Shown: positions 28,140-36,478 of the stretch, piece after piece | Layout of the letters: each line of letters opens with the position of its first letter | Numbering within the stretch: position 1 is the stretch's first letter | Source: Rhipicephalus microplus | Taxonomy: Eukaryota > Arthropoda > Arachnida > Ixodida > Ixodidae | Direction of reading: 5' to 3' | DNA: 64,000 nt | Assembly: GCF_043290135.1 (NCBI RefSeq) | Contig: NC_134702.1 | Coordinates: forward strand, 91,335,819-91,399,818 | Notes under the pieces: model-generated | Database searches by the model: none | What the model saw: only the letters and a program-made list of their open reading frames with translations | What the model was told of the DNA's origin: nothing | Made by a program: the position numbers and the translations under genes

Positions 28140-29030
28140 ATCTGCTCCAAGGTCTGCTTATTTGCCAATACTGTCAGAGGAAGATTTTATTAGAATAAAG
28201 TTTGGTTTTCGTCCGAATCAGCAACCAGTAATCGATAAGGTAGCTGTGGCCACTGTACGAAGGAACTTTGAAGCTTTGTCGGAAATACTTTCCTTCATAT
28301 TGAAGGATTTTTTTTAAGCGGATCAATTTCTGAGAAATTAAAAATGGCAATTTATAAGCCGTTCTTTAAGGCTGCAAAAAAGAGTGGTATAGAAAGTCAT
28401 AGACCAGTTTCTATTTTGCCTATACACTATTAGACATTACGAAAATAGAATTCTGATTGAACGCATGGGTCCTTCCAACAAAAAGTTTTGCTACTAACAC
28501 CCTGGAAATTCGGACTTGTTGCAAATCCCACCACTGTAACTTTATTAAAAGAGTTTAATGATGAAATATATTCGGCTCTAGACAAGAACCTGTTTTGCTG
28601 TGCTTTTTGCTTAGACTTAGCAAAAGCGTTTGAAACTGTGAACCGTACCATGTTATTACAAAAGCTATTTCGTTTAGGCCTCACGGGCCCTTTTTATGAT
28701 GTGTTACATACTTACTGCAAGACAGGTCAAAGGTGGTTAAGGGAAACATGGAAGTAATTAGCAGTAGGAAACATAATACAGCTGATGTGCCACAAGGGTC
28801 GGTGATGTGATGAATACCGTTGTTATTCACTTTATTTATGAATGCCTTTCCCTAAGGCATTTGTAAAGCCAACTTGTCTTGTGTCAGTATTCAGATGATA
28901 GGGTTCTATTAACACGCCCCATAAGTTATGAAGGAGCTATTAATGGTCTCCAGAGTGCAATTGATAAGACATTGCTGTGGTTTGAGTAAAATTGATTAAT
29001 TGGTAATGAAAAAAGGACCAAGCTCTTTTG
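28140..29030 (+). pseudogene. Decayed non-LTR retrotransposon RT fragment
   Basis: Across shifting frames the RT landmarks appear in order: a K-M-A-I-Y-K-P-F-F-K-like stretch with R-P-V-S-I-L-P (about 28335-28425), C-L-D-L-A-K-A-F-E-T-V-N (28488-28757), then V-P-Q-G-S near 28790. Frames are broken repeatedly, so it is a fossil. It ends where the minisatellite element at 29069 begins. Confidence 0.75.
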
Positions 29031-29068
29031 CTTTCGACGCCCTCAAAAAATACAAAAAAATCACATCA

Positions 29069-29592
29069 CATCCACGGAGTGAATGATAAGTGGGGCGAAG
29101 CGTCCGTCAGCCCGTCCATGTTTCCGTCCATCCGTTCGTTCTCTCTTCCGTCCGTCCACGCGGCCGTCCGTGCGTCCATCCATGCCTCAGTCCGTCTGTC
29201 CATGCGTTCGTCCATGAGTCCATCTGTCCGTCCGTTTGTGCGTCCACCCGTCCGTACGTCCGCGCGTCCGTCCATTTTTCCGTCCGTTTTCTAGTCTGTC
29301 CATTCGTTCGTGCGTCCATCTAGTGAACACTCCAAGAACCACCATCTCGCATCCCCTGTGGCACATAACCACTACGAGCGTCCGCCCATCCGTCTTCTAA
29401 TTTGTCCATCTGTCCATCCGTGCGTCCGTCCGTGCGTCCATCTAGTGAACACTCCAAGAACCACCATCTTCCATCTCGCACTTCCTGTGGCACATACCCA
29501 CTCTAGAGCGGGTATGTGCCATGGACCGATGGCTACGTAGGACAACAACGAAGCAAGGACAGACCCACACCCTAAGGAGCTTCGCCGCTAAA
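29069..29592 (+). mobile_element. Minisatellite-bearing element, copy A (GGGGCGAAGC family)
   Basis: It opens with ATCCACGGAGTGAATGATAA and GTGGGGCGAAGC, then CCGT/CGTC-type repeats (29101-29320 and 29385-29440). The flank TCTAGTGAACACTCCAAGAA appears twice (about 29319 and 29439). It ends with AAGGAGCTTCGCCGCTAAAA. The ends share an inverted GGGGCGAAGC / GCTTCGCC motif (one mismatch here). Three other copies have the same order. Confidence 0.8.
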
Positions 29593-29767
29593 AATAGATA
29601 TGCCAATTTTTCTTCCTACCGAGCATTGCAATTCATGCCTATGTACCGCAGTATAAAATGTTGAGATGTCCAGATATTTTGGTGCAACTTTGCGCAGTAG
29701 TATGCCATTGCAACATCACATTGTATATGATGGATACTTGGATACACACCAAGGCGCAAAGACGCGT
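29593..29767. other. Short spacer
   Basis: Nothing recognised between copy A and the TTAA element. Confidence 0.5.
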
Positions 29768-30249
29768 TTAAAGGGACACTAAAGGCAATTGTTCAATCGA
29801 TGTGGATTGTTGAAATAGCGGTCATGAAACATTGTAGTGTTACTTTTGTGTCAAGGAAGGGCATATTGTGAAATAAAATCACGTTTTAGCCGTCCGCATC
29901 GGGTTAGCACACTTCGAATTACTCACCTCAAGAAGCGGACCAACGGGACCGACTCACGTCACTGTTGCCGTGCACAACGTTGCCCAGATTTACTGCGCTA
30001 GTAGCAGCAGACCGAAAGCAGCGGGAACCACAGGAGCAACAACGGCCATTGATCAATATCCCGCCATTGGCTTCGAGATTGGAAACGTTTTTTTTTTTCA
30101 ACTGCGCCCCGCTAGATGTCAACACCTGTCCCGTTTAGCCGAGAGTCGAGAGAAAGGCTTTGAAGTGGTGGAAATAAACAGAGAGGTGCATAGGTGGGTA
30201 TGGTTTTCATCGAGACAGAATTCACTTCAATGGGCGGCTAGGTCATGAG

Positions 30250-31352
30250 GTGGAAAGGCGATTTGCAGGACGTGCAGTAGATTTTTTTTGGGGGCAAGCG
30301 GGCCCTTCAGGGTGCAGGACAGCTAGTAACGAGGAAAACAACCAGGGAGACTCTTTGACAGGTGGTATGGACAGATACGATTCCAATGTGGCACCAGTAT
30401 CAAAGATAGGTAGAGTCCGGGGCAGAAGTAGACGTAGCCACGAGCGCCGAGCCAATTCAGGCATAGGGTATATTAACATGCAGGGTGGTAGGAACAGGCT
30501 GAAGTGGGAAGAGATAGAAGAACAGCTAAGGGAGGAGAGGCCGATGGTATACGGTTTTGTAGAAACACATCTCAGGGACATGGAACAACCTCTTAACAAT
30601 GCAGGCTACGCGTGGGAATATTGTAATAGAGCAGAAGGCAGCAGAAAGGCGGGTGGTATTGGGGCATTCATTCATAAAAGTGCAGACTGGCAAATGGTCA
30701 AGCAGGAGTGCAAGGAACATTTATGGTTAAAAGGGAAAGTGGCAGGGCAAATGACACTCCTTGGTTTCGTGCACTTGTGGGCGGGAACAAGGGCCAGAGA
30801 GGAAAACCAGACAATGGTAGAGTGTATATCAAAGGACATTCAGGAGTTAGGAGGGGAGTGCGAAATAATTATACTAGGAGATATGAATGCGCACATAAGA
30901 GATATAGATGGGTATACCGACCCGACAGGCAAAATGATCATGGATATGTGTGAAAGGCTTGATTTGATCATTTGCAGCAGTACCGAGAAGTGTGAAGAGC
31001 AAATAACATGGGAGGTAGGAAGGCTGCAGTCGACGATAGATTACGCACTATGTCACATAGGATGTATGATCAGCTCAGGGGAATACACACCGATGAAGGT
31101 GGCTCCAGAAGTCTGGGCCGTGATCATATACGTATCAAGCTAAGTTTTGGAAGAGCAGTGAAAGTGGGAAGGAGACAAGATGAGCAACTACAGGAAAATT
31201 TTTATTCAGAAAGGCAAATTGAAATATCTATAGCCACTAAAGAAATTGAAAAAGTAATCACTGAGGATAATAAAACAGTATGGACATACAGGAATCTAAT
31301 TAAACTGTTTGAGCTAGAGCTTGCTAAAGCACGTGACAAGTATCTCCGGTAA
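30250..31352 (+). pseudogene. LINE ORF2 fragment: APE-type endonuclease
   Basis: The frame 30250-31143 carries Y-I-N-M-Q-G-G (catalytic Asn), F-V-E-T-H-L (catalytic Glu) and L-G-D-M-N-A-H (catalytic Asp). After S-T-I-D-Y-A-L the frame shifts near 31055. The frame 31008-31352 continues with S-H-R-M-Y-D-Q-L-R and G-R-D-H, where the usual S-D-H has become R-D-H. The endonuclease is thus both frameshifted and altered at its last catalytic motif. Confidence 0.85.
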
Positions 31353-31559
31353 AGAAGACACAAACCCAAAAGATGGTGGGATGAGGAAGTTAAGAGAGCC
31401 ATAGCAAAACGTCAGGAAGCCTCTAGAGAACACAGGCATGCTAAGCAGCGGGGGGAACCGACTGATGATGTTGAAAGAAAATGGGCAACCTTTCTAAGCT
31501 GTAGAAGGGATGCATCCCTCCTGATCAATGAAAAGATTAGAAGAAATGGAGCCCAGTGG

Positions 31560-33640
31560 CTGGCAGAAATACATGAATAAAATAGAAAGGCAGCTGCGAA
31601 ATTTTGGAACCATCTAAACTCCCTAAGAAATGAGACGAGCCTAGAGCAGAGGTTTATAACTACAGCTCAAGGTGATAGGCTAGAAGGGGACAAAGCTATT
31701 GAATATATAAGAACAAGGGTGACAGAAAAATTGCAACAAAGAAGTGCTTTATGCACCACAATAGACAAGGATGAATCAAGTGGCGCAATGGCTCCATTTT
31801 CACAACGAGAGTGAGAAACGGCTGAGAAAAGGGTTCAACAGGCCCAGATGGCATTCCAATTATGCTGATAAAGACATTAGGTCCGAAGCCTAAGCAGGGT
31901 TTGATAGAGGCAGTGAGCATACTAATAATCGATGGTGAAGTTCCCGATAGATGGAAACTTAGCAGGATGAGCATGATCTATAAAAGAAAGGGGGACAAAG
32001 CTGACATAAACAACTACCGTCCTATAACAGTGACATCAGTGGTCTACAGTCTGGCGATGCAGACAAAGGAAAGACTGCAGGCATGGATAGAGGATGGGGG
32101 GTGCTGGGGGAACTGCAGTATGGGATTCGGAAACACAGGAGGTTGGAAGATAATGTGTTCTCACCGGCGCAGTGCATCGAAATAGCAGAAAAGGTACACA
32201 GGCCCCTGTGGATAGCATTTTTGGATATCAAGGGAGCGTACAATTGCGTGGTTCAAGAGGAATTGTGGGGAATACTGGACACACTAGGCGTGGAAGATGT
32301 AGTCACTAATCTCTTAAATGATATCTATAAAGGTAACATGGTAATTATAAAGTGGAAAAAACAGGTATCCAAGCCTTCAGAGGTAAAAGGGGGGCTTAGG
32401 CAGGGGTGTCCTCTGTCACCCTTATTATTCATGATGTACCTACAAGGATTAGAGGCCAAATTATAGGGAAGCGGACTGGGCTTCAACCCCTCTTTCGTCG
32501 AACAACGAAAACTCATTGAACAGGCACTACCAGCATTGATGTACGCATATGATATAGTGCACTAATGGCCGACAACAAGGAAGATTTTCAGAGATTGGTG
32601 GACATCTGGGGTAATTAGGGAGATAGGTTAGATTTCAGATTCAGTAAGGAAAAATCAGCAGTCATGATTTTTGATGACAATGAAGGTAGTGAGCTTAGAA
32701 TACAGGAGATCATGCTAGAGATAATAGATAAATACAAATATCTGGGCGTATGGATAAGCAATGGAGCCGAGTACCTAAGGGAACACGAAATATATGTGGC
32801 GACTAAAGGTAACAGGAATGCAGCGGTAATGAAAAACAGGGCACTGTGAAATTACAATAGGTATGATGTTGTGAGATGAATATGAAAAGGGGTCATGGTT
32901 CCTGGTCTGACGTTCGGCAATGCGGTCTTGTGCATGAGATCACAAGTTCAAGCAAGATTAGAAATTAAGCAACGTGGAATATGTAGGCTTGCCTTAGGAG
33001 CTCCCGGGAATACACCAAATCAGGGAGTACAAGGTGATATGGGATGGACATCATCTGAGGGCAGGGAAGCTAGCAGCAAGATAAAATTTGAGAAGCGATT
33101 GAGAGAAATGGGGGAGGAGGGTTGGGCTATAGGAAGGTATTCAGCTACTTGTACATGAAGAATGTCGATACAAAATCGTGGAAGCGAACCAGAAAATTGA
33201 CTGGTAAATACTTGGAAAACAGCAGGGGGCCAAAATTAAAAAAAATTATTGGTTAAGGAGAAGGTGAAGGAAGCTGAGACAAATATGTGGAGAATTGGCA
33301 TGATTATGAAGCCCGCACTAGAGATCTATCGAACTTTTAAGCAGGAAATTGCCGAGAAAAGGATCTATGATAATACTCGGGGTAGTTCTCTACTGTTTGA
33401 GGCCAGGACGGGAGTATTGCAAACCAAGACATATCGGGCCAAATGCGAAGGGGTAGACACGGTATGCAGTGCGTGTGGCGAGGAAGAAGAAACTGCCGAA
33501 CACTAGATAATGTTCTGTAAAGGGCTTCACCCTATAGTTCAGGATGATGGCGCAGAGTTTTTCAAAGCACTGGGGTTTAGGGACAGTGAGGGTAAAATAG
33601 AATTTAAGCGGGCAGAATTAACAGAAGGAGCTTATCTGAT
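31560..33640 (+). pseudogene. LINE ORF2 fragment: reverse transcriptase and C-terminal Cys-His motif
   Basis: RT blocks are visible: V-P-D-R-W-K-L-S-R-M-S-M-I-Y-K-R-K-G-D near 31940, F-L-D-I-K-G-A-Y near 32220, G-L-R-Q-G-C-P-L-S-P near 32390. At 32539-32556 the catalytic box reads M-Y-A-Y-D-I, so the first Asp of YADD is lost. K-Y-L-G-V-W-I-S follows near 32738. A C-S-A-C-G...H...C motif lies near 33465-33515. Multiple stops break the frame. This copy cannot encode active RT. Confidence 0.88.
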
Positions 33641-34190
33641 TGGTGGCTAAAGTCAAGGCACGAGTAAAAATTAAACCGTTCACTGCAAAGTACGAATCCT
33701 CAACCTCACTATTTAAGGGGAAAAAATAAATCTAGCTTTTGGTTCATTAGGTATTACGGCTCGGTGGCGCTAGCCACCGCCCGATATAAAGGGTACAGCC
33801 ATATCCATCCATCCATCCATCCATCCAGCCAAGCGAAAATTGAATTTTTGAACCACTCGTGCCATTCCCCATAGTAACGTCCAGCGGTTATTTTTTCCAT
33901 AAATCAAACAGAAACAAACAAGCAGCATTTTATTGCGTCTCTTATAGCACGGAAGGCTCTTTGTTTAGTGCAGTTGGATCGATTACTAGTGATTAATTGT
34001 AGGGGGCCCGTCTGATGTCATCGTGATCATTTTGAAAATGTCCTACTGCTGCGCTTGTGTTGTTGTGCATTTACCTGCAATTACTCGGTAAGTTGGGCAC
34101 TGTTGTTGATAAAATTGTCGTTTTAGATGTTGTCATACATTGAGCTTTCACTCTGACGTAAAATATTATTTGACTTTAGTGTCCCTTTAA

Positions 34191-35470
34191 GCTGCCCTAC
34201 AGCTCTCACCGTATAACATCATCTGTTTTCATAACATGCGGCACTTCATAAATTGTACAGGACGTAAGAATGCGTTTGTTCGTGGTGAGACATGGTGAAA
34301 ATTGTGGCGCACAAAAAAGAGAGAGAGAGAAGGAGAGAGGTAGACACGGAAAAAGAAAGTTATCCCGACGTCCTACATGTATCTGTGTTCATTTCGTTTT
34401 TTTTTTGGGGGGGGGGGGGGCTCAAGTTTTGGTACGTTCAGAAACTTCATATTTATTTGTTTATCTACATAAAGCTGACCATAGTGTGCAGCTCACTGCC
34501 TGCTCGCATTGCTAATTTGTTAACCGAATATGAGCATTGTTCTCAATTTCCGTGAGCATACGGTATAAAGAAGCTGACGTCCTTACTAAGACGTCTTTCC
34601 TGTCTACTTTGCATGCTGCAACCATGAGCAAAAAAACTTTCTCCGAGAAAGATTACCCTAATGCAACTAACCACCCTTCGTCTCGACCATTGCTCTTAAC
34701 AAAAGCCGGCGAAACACCGTCCCAGGCGACTTGTCCGTATACGCATCTGCCGGGAACTCGAACACTCACGCATAAACGGTGTGCACGCAGGCAGGCAGGC
34801 AGCTCGCGGCAATTGAATTTGACATGAGCATTCAGCGGGTGACAGCGCAGCTCGCAAGTGAAATTGAAGCTTGGCACGCACAGAGGTCTCGATGGAGGAG
34901 CGCGGGAGACGCGGCTGGCTATACCGTGCGTCTCGTCGAACCGGAAACGGTGAACGCAAGCTGCTTCAGCTGCAGCTTCTTTCGTTGTATACTTTCCATC
35001 CGAGCATGCGTACGAATTAATACCGGAAGCTGCCATTTATGAAGGCTCATTATCAACAAGAGCGGAGACAATTTTCTCGCAGATCGTATACGCCAGGCCT
35101 GCCTGTATGCCTGTTCATACCTCGGGCTCGCGACAGCCCACGCAGTGAACTTAAAGGTCGCGACCCCTGCAGGAAACTCGTGAGCAAAGAAGCCGAAGTC
35201 GTAGAAATGACGCCACGCAGTCGTATTTTTTTAACCAGCCACAGAGGAGTAATTAAGAAAGATTAAGCCCTACGCGGATGTGCCAGTAGCGCCATCATAA
35301 CGAGACACGCTAAGATATATTCACAAGTGCAAATGCTAGCGCCTTGCATTTCTCATACGTGAATGTTCTATCGCTCTAAGTAAATTATCAGAATGCCATG
35401 GTACATTCAATGTTGAAGTAATACACATCGTGAACTGCGAGCATCGTCGCCCTGGGAGAACCTGAGTCGT
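34191..35470. other. No gene recognised; G run at 34407-34420
   Basis: A T-then-G homopolymer lies near 34398-34420. The 127-codon minus-strand frame 34653-35036 shows no domain. The upstream end of the next LINE's 5' UTR cannot be placed. Confidence 0.4.
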
Positions 35471-35491
35471 CACTCGTCGACAGCATGCGCC

Positions 35492-36478
35492 ATGGATCAC
35501 TGGCAGACGGCAGCACGAGCACCACTCAGCGCGGCTATAAGTTCGCGCCCGGCGGTCATCTCGACCATTGGGCACGGCGGCTGTACCAGCATGCGGATCG
35601 TCTGTAATCCGTTCCTGTTTATTGTACAGGTAAGAAAGCAGTATGGAAAATGTGTTCGCTCTGATGATCCCTTTTTGCTGGTGCTGCCGTGCCCATGGCT
35701 CAGTTGTTTGTTTTGCCGCGCTGAAACTGTACTGAGGAAGTTATTGTTACTGTGTGGCGATATTGAGATGAACCCAGGCCCGGGTCTGGAGCAGATTGCC
35801 AAAATGTTAGCAGACATAGCAACTGATGTTAAAGACATCAAAGAAAAGCGATTATCAGATATTGAGAAGAAGCTTGATGCCCTATCTGGGCTTGAAGGGA
35901 AGGTAAATGCCTGTCAGGAGCAGCTGTCTTCGTTGGCAAAAACAATAAGTGTTCTAGAAACTAAAATCGATCAACTGGAAAACCATAGTCGCCGGTCAAA
36001 TCTAATCGTTTATGGTCTTCCCGAGGGAGCAAATGAAAACAACGAAACGCTTGAAAGTGCCGTCAACACAGGCATTCTTAAAGATATCATGAAACTTGAA
36101 CCTGTCGGTATCGAGCGTATTCATCGTATAGGTAGACCTGAAACTGGCAAAGTTAGGCCAGTCATTTTCAAATTGCTTGATGGGCGAGACAAAGCTAGAA
36201 TACTTAAAAACGGGTCCAAACTTAAAAATACCACGCTAGCTATCGGGGAAGACTTTTCTCCGAAGATACGAGATATTAGAAGAAAGCTTTGGGCAAGTGC
36301 AAAAGCTAACCGTGATAACAATGAGAAAGTAAACTTAGCATTTGATAAACTGTATATCAATGGCCAGGCGTATGTCTGGGACAGTGATAAAGGCGAAAGA
36401 ATTCCGGTAAAAAAAAACGACGGAAGCAAAACCCGCCCGATGACCAGACGGTATGCCCAATCACAGAGTCACACGTAG
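35492..36478 (+). CDS. LINE ORF1 protein: 2A-like N-terminus, coiled coil, RRM-like RNA-binding domain
   Basis: The protein has 328 residues and starts at an ATG in good context (GCGCCATGG). Residues 1-90 hold hydrophobic stretches (about 60-75, and L-L-L-L at 84-87). Residues 90-97 read D-I-E-M-N-P-G-P, the 2A consensus. About 98-165 is heptad-like and charged, a probable coiled coil for trimerisation. About 166-300 contains R-R-S-N-L-I-V-Y-G-L-P and R-I-H-R-I-G-R, characteristic of L1/CR1 ORF1 RNA-binding (transposase_22-like) domains. In L1-type elements ORF1p coats the element RNA. The 3' end overlaps ORF2 in the -1 frame. If the 2A motif works, a peptide of 96 residues would be separated from an RNA-binding part beginning with Pro97. 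Confidence 0.88.
   Translation: MDHWQTAARAPLSAAISSRPAVISTIGHGGCTSMRIVCNPFLFIVQVRKQYGKCVRSDDPFLLVLPCPWLSCLFCRAETVLRKLLLLCGDIEMNPGPGLEQIAKMLADIATDVKDIKEKRLSDIEKKLDALSGLEGKVNACQEQLSSLAKTISVLETKIDQLENHSRRSNLIVYGLPEGANENNETLESAVNTGILKDIMKLEPVGIERIHRIGRPETGKVRPVIFKLLDGRDKARILKNGSKLKNTTLAIGEDFSPKIRDIRRKLWASAKANRDNNEKVNLAFDKLYINGQAYVWDSDKGERIPVKKNDGSKTRPMTRRYAQSQSHT
35759..35782 (+). other. 2A-like ribosome-skipping motif in LINE ORF1
   Basis: Codons 90-97 give D-I-E-M-N-P-G-P, matching D-x-E-x-N-P-G-P exactly, preceded by a Leu-rich stretch as in other 2A sequences. 2A-like motifs are documented at N-termini of APE-type non-LTR elements of several animals. Activity here is inferred. Confidence 0.75.
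36412..36418 (+). promoter_or_regulatory. Putative -1 frameshift slippery site A_AAA_AAC
   Basis: In the ORF1 frame the codons are GTA AAA AAA AAC, so positions 36412-36418 read A_AAA_AAC in the phase required for -1 tandem slippage. The -1 frame is open from 36391 (after a TAA at 36388-36390) without a stop to the end of ORF2. The nine-A run (36409-36417) could also allow looser slippage. A downstream stimulatory structure was not identified by eye. Confidence 0.65.

Larger units (their letters stand above)
30170..33827 (+). mobile_element. Dead non-LTR retrotransposon (endonuclease + RT + zinc knuckle), (CATC)n tail
   Basis: Order on the plus strand: APE-type endonuclease, RT, C-terminal CCHC-like motif, 3' UTR with GGTGGCGCTAGCCACCGCC, then (ATCC)n at 33797-33827. 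No ORF1 was recognised. Frames are interrupted by many stops and shifts. It differs from the CR1-like elements in tail and RT sequence. I/R1/LOA-like clades end ORF2 with such a Cys-His motif, but I cannot place it. Confidence 0.8.
29768..34190. mobile_element. TTAA-flanked TIR element split by a LINE
   Basis: TTAAAGGGACACTAAAG at 29768-29784 and its exact reverse complement at 34174-34190 form 17-bp inverted ends that include TTAA on both sides. TTAA duplication is characteristic of piggyBac-type insertion. The inner DNA nearest each end (to about 30170 on the left and from about 33828 on the right) shows no coding potential. Between them lies a complete-looking dead LINE. The simplest reading is a non-autonomous element of roughly 750 bp that a LINE later entered. 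Confidence 0.65.

Noticed and set aside
29028..29372. Long Ser/Val/Pro and Arg/Thr/Asp/Gly repeat frames on both strands
   Set aside because: Translations of CCGT-type minisatellite; seen likewise in the other copies of the element.
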